Assembly: GCA_026785785.1 (NCBI GenBank)
Contig: JAJAZI010000122.1
Coordinates: forward strand, 1 to 14,590
Source of the DNA: Microbacteriaceae bacterium
GTDB lineage: Bacteria; Actinomycetota; Actinomycetes; Actinomycetales; Microbacteriaceae
Length of the DNA: 14,590 bases
Direction: 5' to 3'
Shown here: in pieces, positions 7,128 through 14,412 of the stretch
Layout of the letters: the number at the start of each line of letters is the position of its first letter
Position numbering within the stretch: position 1 is the first letter of the stretch
Notes under the pieces: model-generated
Told to the model about the DNA's origin: nothing
Database searches by the model: none
What the model saw: only the letters and a program-made list of their open reading frames with translations
Translations under genes and position numbers: made by a program

Positions 7128-7144
7128 CCGGCACTAATCCCACC

Positions 7145-7208
7145 TGTGGACAGAGCTGTGGAAAGCTTGGGCGAAACGCCGGGCGGCGTGTGCACAACCT
7201 GTGGACTG
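7145..7208. promoter_or_regulatory. Cluster of four DnaA-box-like 9-mers upstream of dnaB
   Basis: Compared with TGTGGACAA, the reverse complement of the actinobacterial consensus TTGTCCACA, the sites are TGTGGACAG at 7145 (8/9), TGTGGAAAG at 7157 (7/9), TGTGCACAA at 7189 (8/9) and TGTGGACTG at 7200 (7/9). All four have the same orientation, with pairwise start spacings of 12, 32 and 11 bp, like oriC-type arrays. They lie just upstream of the dnaB promoter candidate, so DnaA could regulate dnaB or be titrated here. The matches are seen directly; binding is inference. Confidence 0.6.
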
Positions 7209-7310
7209 GACTGTTAGTAACCCAGTACCCTGACATTTTATTGGCCTCTTGACCGGGAATTTAGGATTCCGCAGGGTGTGTGTAGAAAGTTGTCTAGAGT
7301 TTAACTTGAG
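7209..7310. other. AT-rich patch within the 421-bp dnaB-rplI gap
   Basis: By hand count 45 of 102 bases are G or C (about 44%), against much higher values in every flanking gene. It sits next to the DnaA-box cluster, an arrangement reminiscent of a DNA-unwinding element. It contains the small inverted repeat GGAAT-TTAGG-ATTCC. I see no convincing coding frame in it. The rest of the 6996-7416 gap holds the dnaB leader and promoter, five DnaA-box-like sites and the rplI terminator. Confidence 0.6.
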
Positions 7311-7333
7311 GGTTGCGCGGTGACACGCCCAAC

Positions 7334-7342
7334 TGTGCACAA
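7334..7342. promoter_or_regulatory. Fifth DnaA-box-like site
   Basis: TGTGCACAA matches TGTGGACAA at 8 of 9 positions and is identical to the site at 7189, in the same orientation. It lies on the far side of the AT-rich patch, between it and the rplI terminator. Confidence 0.45.
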
Positions 7343-7359
7343 AGGGGTTGACGGGGTAC

Positions 7360-7399
7360 AAAAAAGCGGTGGCCCGGAACCGTAGTTCCGAGCCACCGC
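7360..7399 (-). terminator. Intrinsic terminator of the rpsF-ssb-rpsR-rplI operon
   Basis: On the minus strand a 15-bp stem (arms 7385-7399 and 7366-7380) with one G-U pair closes a TACG tetraloop and is followed immediately by six T (7365-7360). It begins 17 bases after the rplI stop codon. This textbook rho-independent terminator separates rplI from dnaB. Confidence 0.93.
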
Positions 7400-7416
7400 C
7401 ACCCGTTGCGGGGGTA

Positions 7417-7869
7417 CTATTTCGCGGCAACCACCCGCAGGGTGATGGTTGCGGTGAGGTCATCGCGCAGGCGAATGGATGCCTCGTGGTCACCGGTGGC
7501 CTTGATGGCCGAGGTGATCTCGATCTTGCGCTTGTCGACGGTGCCGAGGCCCTGTGTGGCCACTGCATCAGCAACATCCGACGCCTTGACCGACCCGAAC
7601 AGGCGTCCGCCGGCTCCGGCCTTGACCTTCAGCGTGACGGTGGTCGCCTCGAGGCGGGCCTTGAGGTCCTTGGCTTCTTCGATCGTGGCGTGCTCGCGAG
7701 CTGCTCGGGCAGCCTTGATCTGCTCGATCTGCTTTTCGCCGCCCCGGCTCCACATGACCGCGAAGCCCTGGGGTACAAGGAAGTTACGGGCATAGCCGTT
7801 TTTGACGTCAATGACGTCGCCGGGGGCACCGAGACCGGTGACCTCGTGCGTGAGGATCAGCTTTGACAT
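7417..7869 (-). CDS. rplI: 50S ribosomal protein L9
   Basis: The product has 150 residues, the usual size. L9 binds 23S rRNA near the base of the L1 stalk and extends away from the ribosome through a long helix. The N-domain signature [17 protein letters not shown] (17-33) is intact. A charged helix (about 42-75) links it to the C-domain, which includes G-R-L-F-G-S-V-K. It is the last gene of the rpsF operon, 11 bp after rpsR, and is followed by a strong terminator. Confidence 0.97.
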   Translation of the reverse strand: MSKLILTHEVTGLGAPGDVIDVKNGYARNFLVPQGFAVMWSRGGEKQIEQIKAARAAREHATIEEAKDLKARLEATTVTLKVKAGAGGRLFGSVKASDVADAVATQGLGTVDKRKIEITSAIKATGDHEASIRLRDDLTATITLRVVAAK

Positions 7870-7880
7870 GTCAGGGCTCC

Positions 7881-8144
7881 TTAACGGCCTGAGCCGGCGT
7901 AGGGCAGCAGTGCCATCTCACGTGCGTTCTTGACGGCACGGGCGATGAGACGCTGCTCCTGAACGGAGACACCGGTGATACGGCGAGCACGGATCTTTCC
8001 ACGCTCGGAAATGAACTTGCGAAGCGTTGCGACATCCTTGTAATCGATGACGCCGACGCGAATGGACTTCGCCGGGGCGACTGGCTTGCCGCCCTTGGCA
8101 GTCCGGAGGGGCTTACGGCGATCGCCGCTGCTCTTTCCAGCCAT
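7881..8144 (-). CDS. rpsR: 30S ribosomal protein S18 (zinc-free form)
   Basis: The product has 87 residues. S18 pairs with S6 on the platform of the small subunit. The conserved block [19 protein letters not shown] (33-51) and R-R-I-T-G (54-58) identify it. The N-terminus has no Cys pairs, so this is the C-minus, zinc-independent type; actinobacteria often also carry a zinc-binding paralogue elsewhere. It lies 48 bp after ssb, with a GAAAG-type ribosome site upstream. Confidence 0.96.
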   Translation of the reverse strand: MAGKSSGDRRKPLRTAKGGKPVAPAKSIRVGVIDYKDVATLRKFISERGKIRARRITGVSVQEQRLIARAVKNAREMALLPYAGSGR

Positions 8145-8192
8145 GATTTATCTGCTTTCAGTAGAAGTAATGATGTGGGACGAGGCCGCGGG

Positions 8193-8723
8193 TTAGAACG
8201 GGGTCTCGTCGTTGAAGCTGCCTGGAGTGTTCCAGACGTCGCCGCCGGCACCCGAAGCTGCCGCAGGAGCGGTCGGGGCCCACGGCTCGCCAGCTACCTG
8301 GCCGCGTGATTGCTGCGGATTACCGCCACCGCCACCGCCGCTGTCGCCTTCACGGGAGCTCGACGTACGCGTGACCTGAGCCGTCGCGTAGCGAAGCGAA
8401 GGACCGATCTCGTCGACCTCGAGCTCGATGCTGGTGCGCTTCTCGCCTTCTTTGGTCTCGTACGACCGCTGCTTCAGACGACCGGTCGCGACAACGCGCG
8501 AACCCTTCGTCAGCGAACCGGCGACATGCTCAGCGAACTCGCGCCATACGCTCGCGCGCAGGAACAGCGCTTCGCCGTCCTTCCAGTCGTTCGACGCACG
8601 GTCGAAGCTCCGGGGAGTGGAGGCGATGGTGAAGTTCGCAACCGCCAGACCGTTCTGCGTGTACCGCAGCTCCGGGTCGCTGGTGAGGTTACCCACCACA
8701 GTGATTACTGTTTCGCCGGCCAT
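8193..8723 (-). CDS. ssb: Single-stranded DNA-binding protein
   Basis: The product has 176 residues. It coats single-stranded DNA as a tetramer during replication, repair and recombination. Residues 1 to about 112 form the OB fold ([12 protein letters not shown] near the N-terminus, then aromatic residues F-L-R-A-S-V-W-R). A Gly/Pro/Ala-rich linker with a run of six Gly follows. It ends in D-E-T-P-F, a variant of the acidic D-D-x-P-F tip that recruits partner proteins. It starts 3 bp after the rpsF stop, so the two are probably coupled. Confidence 0.96.
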   Translation of the reverse strand: MAGETVITVVGNLTSDPELRYTQNGLAVANFTIASTPRSFDRASNDWKDGEALFLRASVWREFAEHVAGSLTKGSRVVATGRLKQRSYETKEGEKRTSIELEVDEIGPSLRYATAQVTRTSSSREGDSGGGGGGNPQQSRGQVAGEPWAPTAPAAASGAGGDVWNTPGSFNDETPF

Positions 8724-8726
8724 GAG

Positions 8727-9182
8727 CTACTCGGCGACCGGTGCTTCGGGCGCGGCAGGAGCTGCCGGAGTCTTGGGAGCGGCGGCAACCTTCGCGGCGG
8801 AGTCGTCAGACACCGGAGCGACCTTCGCGGGGGCGGCTGCCTTGCGGGCTGCCTTCTCTGCGGAGAGCTTGGCGGCTTCGGCAACCTGGGCGATTGCTTC
8901 CTCGGCGCGGAGCACCTTGGTGCGCATAACCGCTTCGCTGAGCTTCAGCTGGCGGTCGAGCTCGACGGTCGCGGCGGAGTCGGAGGTCAACGCGACGACG
9001 GCGTAGATGCCCTCGGTCTTCTTGTTGATCTCGTACGCCAGGCGACGGCGTCCCCAGATGTCGACCTTGTCGATCGATCCACCCGCGTTGCGGATGACAT
9101 TGAGGAACTTGTCGAGGCTGGGAGCGACGGTGCGCTCATCGATCTCTGGATCGAGGATGACCATAAGTTCGTATTGCTGCAT
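8727..9182 (-). CDS. rpsF: 30S ribosomal protein S6 with extended tail
   Basis: The product has 151 residues. Residues 1 to about 95 are the normal S6 fold ([12 protein letters not shown] at the start, [12 protein letters not shown] near 43-54), which binds S18 and 16S rRNA. About 50 further residues form an Ala/Lys/Pro-rich tail, more basic near the core and acidic at the end. The start at 9182 has AAGGAGGTG upstream (9191-9199). It is the first gene of the operon and has a palindromic hairpin in its leader. Confidence 0.96.
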   Translation of the reverse strand: MQQYELMVILDPEIDERTVAPSLDKFLNVIRNAGGSIDKVDIWGRRRLAYEINKKTEGIYAVVALTSDSAATVELDRQLKLSEAVMRTKVLRAEEAIAQVAEAAKLSAEKAARKAAAPAKVAPVSDDSAAKVAAAPKTPAAPAAPEAPVAE

Positions 9183-9210
9183 GACTAACCCACCTCCTTC
9201 GGACTAAACG

Positions 9211-9229
9211 GTCACAGACGGTCTGTGAC
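9211..9229 (-). promoter_or_regulatory. Perfect palindromic hairpin in the rpsF leader
   Basis: GTCACAGAC and GTCTGTGAC are perfect complements around one central base. As RNA in the rpsF sense this gives an 8-bp stem with the loop CCG, 11 bases upstream of the Shine-Dalgarno. A single-stranded CCG is the key element recognised by the S6:S18 complex in its known autoregulatory leader RNAs, so feedback control is plausible. The assignment is inference; a repressor operator in the DNA is the alternative. Confidence 0.5.
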
Positions 9230-9290
9230 AGGAGGGTTATATGTGCGCCCTGCTCAGTGAGCGTGTCAGCTGAGTCCGGGCAACCTGCCT

Positions 9291-9320
9291 AGTGTAGTCA
9301 GCGAACACTGTAACTATCAA
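9291..9320 (-). promoter_or_regulatory. Candidate promoter of the rpsF operon
   Basis: On the minus strand TTGATA (complement of 9315-9320) and TACACT (complement of 9291-9296) are separated by 18 bases, close to the sigma-A consensus. Transcription would start near 9284 and give a leader of about 100 bases containing the 9211-9229 hairpin. The region overlaps the likely promoter/leader of the divergent ino1, whose Shine-Dalgarno (9319-9324) overlaps the -35. Confidence 0.5.
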
Positions 9321-9333
9321 GGAGCTCGAACTC

Positions 9334-10404
9334 ATGTCTCTTCGCGTCGCCATCGTCGGAGTGGGAAACTGCGCCAACGCCCTCGTCCAAGGAGTCACGT
9401 TCTACCGTGACGCCGCCGCCGACGAGGTCATCCCTGGGCTCATGCACAACCGGTTCGGCCCCTATTCCGTCGGCGATGTCGACTTCGTGGCCGCATTCGA
9501 CGTCGACGCCGCCAAGGTCGGCGCCGACCTCGCCGACGCAATCTGGGCCGGCGAGAACAACACGCTCGCCTTCGCCGAGGTCGCACCGACCGGCGTGACC
9601 GTGCAGCGCGGACCGACCCTCGACGGGCTCGGCGAGTACTACCTCGACACGATCGAGGAATCGGATGCCGCGGTCGTCGACGTGGCGCAGGCGCTCCGCG
9701 ACGCCTCCGTCGACGTGCTTGTCTGCTACCTCCCGGTCGGCAGCGAGGAGGCGGCGAAGTTCTATGCGCAGGCGTCGATCGACGCGGGGGCGGCGTTCGT
9801 CAACGCCTTGCCGGTGTTCATTGCGAGCGACCCGGAGTGGGCGGCCAAGTTCACCGCCGCCGGCGTGCCCATCGTCGGTGACGATATCAAGAGCCAGCTC
9901 GGCGCGACCATCACCCACCGCGTGCTCGCCCGCCTGTTCGAAGAGCGCGGGCTCGTGCTTGACCGCACCTACCAGCTGAACGTCGGCGGCAACATGGACT
10001 TCAAGAACATGCTCGAGCGTCGCAGGCTGCAATCGAAGAAGATCTCGAAGACACAGGCCGTCACAAGCAACCTCGACAACGAGATCAACGCCCGCGACGT
10101 GCACATCGGCCCGAGCGACCACATCCCGTGGCTCGACGACCGCAAGCTCGCCTTCGTGCGCCTCGAGGGCCACGGCTTCGGCAATGCCCCGACGACGCTC
10201 GAGTACAAGCTCGAGGTGTGGGACTCGCCCAACTCCGCCGGTGTGGTCATCGACGCAATCCGCGCGGCGAAGGTCGCGCTCGACGCCGGCCACGGCGGTC
10301 CCGTCGAGTCGGCATCCGCCTACTTCATGAAGTCGCCGCCGACGCAGTACCCGGACCCGGTGGCGCGGGAGCTGCTTGAGCAGTTCATCCGTGACAACGC
10401 CTGA
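9334..10404 (+). CDS. ino1: Inositol-3-phosphate synthase (actinobacterial type)
   Basis: The product has 356 residues. It converts glucose-6-phosphate to 1L-myo-inositol-1-phosphate with NAD+, feeding phosphatidylinositol and mycothiol synthesis in actinobacteria. The N-terminal Rossmann motif is [10 protein letters not shown] (5-14). The catalytic region has [10 protein letters not shown] (181-190), [12 protein letters not shown] (216-227), the Lys-rich L-Q-S-K-K-I-S-K-T (232-240) and [11 protein letters not shown] (261-271). AAGGAG at 9319-9324 sets the start at 9334. Many relatives have a PadR-like regulator gene immediately upstream; here the neighbour is rpsF, divergent, with 151 bp between. 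Confidence 0.96.
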   Translation: MSLRVAIVGVGNCANALVQGVTFYRDAAADEVIPGLMHNRFGPYSVGDVDFVAAFDVDAAKVGADLADAIWAGENNTLAFAEVAPTGVTVQRGPTLDGLGEYYLDTIEESDAAVVDVAQALRDASVDVLVCYLPVGSEEAAKFYAQASIDAGAAFVNALPVFIASDPEWAAKFTAAGVPIVGDDIKSQLGATITHRVLARLFEERGLVLDRTYQLNVGGNMDFKNMLERRRLQSKKISKTQAVTSNLDNEINARDVHIGPSDHIPWLDDRKLAFVRLEGHGFGNAPTTLEYKLEVWDSPNSAGVVIDAIRAAKVALDAGHGGPVESASAYFMKSPPTQYPDPVARELLEQFIRDNA

Positions 10405-10405
10405 T

Positions 10406-10558
10406 CCCGCTGTCATTATTCAGGAGTGGTAGGCAGTATTCAGGAGTTGGCGGCGCCCGAGGGCCCGACCGGCCTGACCAATCCGGGCATTTGAGGCCAT
10501 CCGGCCGCTCCACACTCCTGAATTCCGCTGCCCACTCCTGAATAATGAGAGAAGCGGG
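10406..10558. repeat. 153-bp nested inverted repeat with four ATTCAGGAGT copies
   Basis: The outer arms TCATTATTCAGGAGTGG (10413-10429) and its exact complement (10532-10548) are 17 bp and perfect, flanked by CCCGCT/AGCGGG (10406-10411, 10553-10558). An inner pair shares GGCAG and ATTCAGGAGT (10432-10447 and 10514-10532), with a short length difference. The 10-mer thus occurs four times, at 10418 and 10438 direct and at 10514 and 10534 inverted, with 20-bp spacing on each side and one common centre at about 10480. It fills the gap between the convergent ino1 and CCA-transferase stop codons. It could be a REP/MITE-like element, a large bidirectional terminator without T-runs, or an array of protein-binding sites. 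Confidence 0.92.
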
Positions 10559-10566
10559 TGTGGCCG

Positions 10567-11994
10567 TCAGGGGCGCGCGGCCCACCAGGCGGTGAGACGC
10601 TCGGTGGTCTCCTCCGTGCCCAGCGCACCCTCATCGAGGCGCAGCTCGAGCAGGAAACGGTAGGCCTCGCCTACCTCTCGCCCCGGGCGGATGCCGAGGA
10701 TCCGCATGATCTGCTCGCCGTCCAGGTCGGGGCGGATGGCGGCGAGCTCCTCCTGCTCAGAGAGCGCCGCGATGCGGTCCTCGAGGTCGTCGTAGGCGAA
10801 GGAGAGCCGGTCGGCCTTGCGCCGGTTGCGGGTCGTGACGTCGGCGCGCACAAGGATGTGCAGCCGGTCCAGCAGCGGCCCGGCGTCGCGCGCGTACCGG
10901 CGCACGGCCGAATCAGTCCAGGCGCCCTCGGTGTAGCCGAAGAACCGCAGGTGCAGCTCGACGAGCCGCGCGACGTCGGCGATGAACTGCTTGTCGAAGC
11001 GCAAGGCCTTGAGGCGCCTGGCCACCATCTTCGCGCCGACCACGTCGTGGTGATGGAACGTGACCACGCCGCCCGGCTCGGTGCGCTTGGTCGATGGCTT
11101 CCCGATGTCGTGCAGCAGGGCGGCCATGCGCAGCACGAGGTCGGGGGACTCCGGGTGCGCCCGGGACGCCTCGAGCTCGATGACCTGGTCGAGCACGGTG
11201 AGGCTGTGCTCGTAGACGTCCTTGTGGTGGTGGTGTTCGTCGATCTCCAGCCGCAGGGCGGGGAACTCGGGCAGCACGAGGGCGGCGATGCCCGTCGCAT
11301 CGAGCAGTTCGAACCCGACCCGCGGGCGCGGCGTGCGCAGCAGCTTCGACAGTTCGTCGCTGATCCGCTCGACCGAGACGATGCTGATCTGCCCGGCGAG
11401 GGCGTCCATCGCCTGCCTCGTCGGCTCCGCGACCGTGAAACCGAGCTGCGAGGTGAAACGCGCGGCGCGCAGCATCCGCAGCGGGTCGTCGCCGAAGGAT
11501 GCCTCTGGGGCGCCTGGCGTCGTGATCCGCCCGGCGAGCAGGTCGTCGAGCCCGCCGGCGGGGTCGACGAGCACGAGCTCCGGCAGGCGCAGCGCCATCG
11601 CATTGATCGTGAAATCACGCCGAACGAGGTCGCCCTCGAGGCTGTCACCGAACTCCACGAGGGGCTTGCGGGTCTCCCCGTCATAGGCGTCGGTGCGGTA
11701 CGTCGTGATCTCAACGGTGTGCCCGTCGATGCGGGCACCGATCGTGCCGAACGCCCGGCCGATGTCCCAGTGCACGTCGGCGAGCGGCTTCACGACAGCG
11801 AGGATCTCGTCGGGGACCGCGCTCGTCGTGAAGTCGAGGTCGTTAAGCTGCCGACCAATGAACGCATCGCGGACCGGACCGCCGACGAGGGCGAGTTCGT
11901 GGCCGGCGGCGGCGAAGGCGGCGGAGAGACGGGAGATGTGCGGCAGCGCGGCGAGGTCGGCGAGCCTCTTGATTGCCGAAGCGACGCTCTCCAT
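10567..11994 (-). CDS. cca: CCA tRNA nucleotidyltransferase
   Basis: The product has 475 residues from the ATG at 11994. It adds or repairs the 3' CCA of tRNAs without a template. The nucleotidyltransferase head has L-V-G-G-P-V-R-D (37-43) and the metal-binding D-L-D (52-54). R-R-D-F-T-I-N-A-M-A (125-134) and D-D-P-L-R-M-L-R-A-A-R-F (169-180) are the class II base- and tRNA-handling motifs. An HD phosphohydrolase domain follows, with H-H-H-H-K-D-V-Y-E-H (254-263) and L-L-H-D-I-G-K-P (293-300). The frame continues 23 codons upstream, but the added residues are Gly/Arg-rich and unlike the family, so 11994 is preferred even though no strong ribosome site is visible. Actinobacterial copies are often labelled pcnA; poly(A) polymerase activity is less likely. 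Confidence 0.94.
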   Translation of the reverse strand: MESVASAIKRLADLAALPHISRLSAAFAAAGHELALVGGPVRDAFIGRQLNDLDFTTSAVPDEILAVVKPLADVHWDIGRAFGTIGARIDGHTVEITTYRTDAYDGETRKPLVEFGDSLEGDLVRRDFTINAMALRLPELVLVDPAGGLDDLLAGRITTPGAPEASFGDDPLRMLRAARFTSQLGFTVAEPTRQAMDALAGQISIVSVERISDELSKLLRTPRPRVGFELLDATGIAALVLPEFPALRLEIDEHHHHKDVYEHSLTVLDQVIELEASRAHPESPDLVLRMAALLHDIGKPSTKRTEPGGVVTFHHHDVVGAKMVARRLKALRFDKQFIADVARLVELHLRFFGYTEGAWTDSAVRRYARDAGPLLDRLHILVRADVTTRNRRKADRLSFAYDDLEDRIAALSEQEELAAIRPDLDGEQIMRILGIRPGREVGEAYRFLLELRLDEGALGTEETTERLTAWWAARP

Positions 11995-12078
11995 GGTCGT
12001 CAAGCTTGCCACACCCCCGCCACCGCACCGGCGCACGAGGATGCCCCTCGCGTCCGAGGCCAACCGGTGGCGACGGCC

Positions 12079-12084
12079 TAGAAT
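12079..12084 (+). promoter_or_regulatory. -10 element of a leaderless DUF6049-murJ transcript
   Basis: TAGAAT matches the TANNNT -10 pattern and ends 6 bases before the ATG at 12091, so transcription should begin at the start codon itself. There is no Shine-Dalgarno upstream of 12091. No good -35 is visible, which is common for actinobacterial promoters. Confidence 0.6.
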
Positions 12085-12090
12085 CGCTTC

Positions 12091-14412
12091 ATGTCGGCCG
12101 CGGCGTTGCCCGCGGATCGACCAACAGCCATGAGAATCGTCAGACCCCTCCTCGCGCTCGCCGTCGTCGTCGGCGCGTTCGTTGCGCCCGCGGCCATGGG
12201 GCCCGCCGCGATCGCCGCCGTGCCAACCGTCGAGTCCCCCGCGGCCACCGCCGAGATTTCGGTCGACGTCGTGCCTGCCGCATCCGGCCTCCTCCGTGCC
12301 GGCGAGGACCTCATCCTGTCGGTCGTCGTCGCCAACCGCTCGAGCGACACCCTCCCCGCTGGCACCGCGACGGTCTACCTCGACCGCGCCGTTGTCGACG
12401 GTCGGGACAGCCTCGCGACCTGGCTCGCGGAACCGGATGCCGCCCTCCCCCTCCAGGCGGACCGCGGCGACGCGATCGCGCAGGTGGGCTCTCCCGAGCT
12501 GTTCCCGGGAGAATCGACCGCACTGGCGACGATCGTCGTGCCTGCCGCAGCGGTCGGCTTCGACGAGGCGGTCCCGTTCGGCGCTCGACGCCTCTCGGTG
12601 CTGGTGGCCTCCGCCGACAACCGGCCCGGCGAGGGTCGATCGACGGTCACGGTCAACCCCGACGGCGGATTCACCCCGACGGGGTTGGCGATCGCCCTCC
12701 CGATCACCCTTCCCGCCTCGACCTCGGGGGTGGTGAGTGGCGAACTGCTCGAAACCTACACGTCGCAGGGTGGGCTACTCGCCCGCCAGCTCGACGCGAC
12801 GTTCGGCCGCCCGGTCGCGCTCGGCATCGACCCGCGCATCATCGCCTCTATCCGGCTGCTCGGCACCTCCGCACCCGAGTCGGCGACCGACTGGCTGGCC
12901 CGGCTCGAATCCGCCCCCAACCAGACCTTCCCGCTCAGCTACGCCGACACCGACATCGCCGCAACCAGCCAAGCCGGCGGCGGCGTGCTCGCGCCCACGA
13001 GCTTCGCGATCGACACCGACCTGTTCCCCGAGGGTACCGGGGCCGAAACCGCCCCGCCGAGCCCATCTCCCTCCGGCGAACCGGTCACGCCCTCGGCTCC
13101 CGACCTGCAATCCCTCCTCGACTGGAACTACAGTGCGACGGGAATCGCCTGGCCCCGCGCCGGAACGGTCGTCGGGGCGGACCTCGGCACGTTCGCCGCT
13201 GCCGGGCTCAACACCACGATCCTCTCCTCCGAGAACTCCACTCTCGGCGACGGAGCCACCACGGGAAACGCCGCCGGAACGATTGGCGAGGGGTCCGTGC
13301 TGACCTCAGACGCGATCATCTCTGACCTGCTGAGCGACGCCGTCGACGCCTCCACCTTTGCGAGCTGGGAGGCGGCGATGGTGCGGCTGACGGCCTCGCT
13401 CGCGGCTCTCGCCGCGGAGGACCCGGATGCCGGTGCCGGCCGTACCGTGTTCGCCACACTCGGCCGCAGCGACGCGCTCGGCGGGTTCCGGCTGTTCGAC
13501 ACGATCAGCGCGCTCGGCGCGATCGGCTGGTCGGCGCCGGCCACGCTCGCCGACGCGAGGGCCACGACCCCCGCCCTTGGCAAGATCGTTGACATGCCCG
13601 TCGCGACGGAGCAGGTCCAAGGGCTGCAATCGATGTTCGCCTCCGAGGCTGCCGTGGCGCAGTTCGCCACGATCGCGGCCGACCCCACCGTGCTCACCGG
13701 CGACCGGCGGCTGTCGCTGCTCGCCCTGGCCTCCCAGTCGTGGAACACCACCGAACCGGCCTGGGCGACCGAGGTCGGCGACTACCTCGCAACCTCCGGC
13801 GAGGTCCTCTCCGCGGTGCAGGTCGAGACCGCCACCATCACCCAGTGGTCCGACAGCGGACCGCTGCCGATCACCATCAGCAACAACCTTCCGGTGCCGG
13901 TCGCGGTGATCGTGACGGTCACCTCGCGAACCGCCATCCTCGATGTGACCGAGCCCCAGGTGCGGGTGGAGATCGCGGCGAACTCGCAGAACCGCGCCTC
14001 CATCCCGGTCCAATCCGTCGCGAACGGCACGGTCGTCATCACCATCTCGCTCACGAGCGAGACCGGCGTTCCCCTCTCGCAGCCGGCCCAGGCCGAGATC
14101 ACCGTGCAGGCCGGCTGGGAGACCGCCGTCACATCGGTTCTCGCGGGGCTCCTCCTTCTGGTCTTCCTGCTCGGCATCATCCGCACCGTCCGCCGGCGCC
14201 GGCGGCCAACCCCCCCCGGGGCGACCGAGGCGGCCGAGCAGACCGAGGCGGCCGCGGCAGCTGAGACCAGCCAACCAGCCGAGACCGACGGTCCTATCGA
14301 GATTGTTGCTCCGGCCGACACGGGCGCGCAGGAGCCGAACGACGTCCCATCACTCGACGCCCCCGCGAATGGTGCCCCGGAGTCGGATGCCGCAACGAAG
14401 GCACATGACTAG
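12091..14412 (+). CDS. DUF6049-family secreted/membrane-anchored protein
   Basis: The product has 773 residues and corresponds by position to mycobacterial Rv3909, upstream of mviN/murJ. A signal peptide is visible (basic start at about 15-18, hydrophobic core at about 19-34, Ala-rich cleavage region near 40-44). An Ig/CARDB-like beta domain follows from about 51 to 190. The large middle part is extracellular, with a Ser/Pro-rich stretch near 320-335. A single transmembrane helix lies at about 678-696, followed by five or more Arg and a Pro/Glu/Ala-rich cytoplasmic tail. The exact role is unknown; linkage to murJ suggests peptidoglycan precursor export or assembly. The start at 12091 rests on the leaderless -10; an alternative ATG at 12130 would give a tighter signal peptide but lacks a clear ribosome site. 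The stop overlaps murJ by 8 bp. Confidence 0.88.
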   Translation: MSAAALPADRPTAMRIVRPLLALAVVVGAFVAPAAMGPAAIAAVPTVESPAATAEISVDVVPAASGLLRAGEDLILSVVVANRSSDTLPAGTATVYLDRAVVDGRDSLATWLAEPDAALPLQADRGDAIAQVGSPELFPGESTALATIVVPAAAVGFDEAVPFGARRLSVLVASADNRPGEGRSTVTVNPDGGFTPTGLAIALPITLPASTSGVVSGELLETYTSQGGLLARQLDATFGRPVALGIDPRIIASIRLLGTSAPESATDWLARLESAPNQTFPLSYADTDIAATSQAGGGVLAPTSFAIDTDLFPEGTGAETAPPSPSPSGEPVTPSAPDLQSLLDWNYSATGIAWPRAGTVVGADLGTFAAAGLNTTILSSENSTLGDGATTGNAAGTIGEGSVLTSDAIISDLLSDAVDASTFASWEAAMVRLTASLAALAAEDPDAGAGRTVFATLGRSDALGGFRLFDTISALGAIGWSAPATLADARATTPALGKIVDMPVATEQVQGLQSMFASEAAVAQFATIAADPTVLTGDRRLSLLALASQSWNTTEPAWATEVGDYLATSGEVLSAVQVETATITQWSDSGPLPITISNNLPVPVAVIVTVTSRTAILDVTEPQVRVEIAANSQNRASIPVQSVANGTVVITISLTSETGVPLSQPAQAEITVQAGWETAVTSVLAGLLLLVFLLGIIRTVRRRRRPTPPGATEAAEQTEAAAAAETSQPAETDGPIEIVAPADTGAQEPNDVPSLDAPANGAPESDAATKAHD

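Noticed and set aside
5076..7217. A very long open frame on the plus strand antisense to dnaB, the terC leader and the dnaB upstream gap.
   Set aside because: It is a GC-rich antisense shadow: it has no family features and crosses the riboswitch and the DnaA-box region, while the minus strand encodes a complete DnaB with all its motifs.
9298..10416. A minus-strand open frame opposite ino1.
   Set aside because: It is an antisense shadow of a gene with complete catalytic motifs; the composition is rich in Val/Arg/Gly/Asp, typical of such shadows.
10558..12081. A 507-codon plus-strand open frame opposite cca.
   Set aside because: It mirrors the codon structure of the recognised CCA-transferase on the other strand and shows no domain of its own.
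11973..13325. A 450-codon plus-strand frame overlapping the DUF6049 gene.
   Set aside because: It is dominated by Arg and Pro and lacks the signal peptide, transmembrane helix and operon fit seen in the DUF6049 frame.
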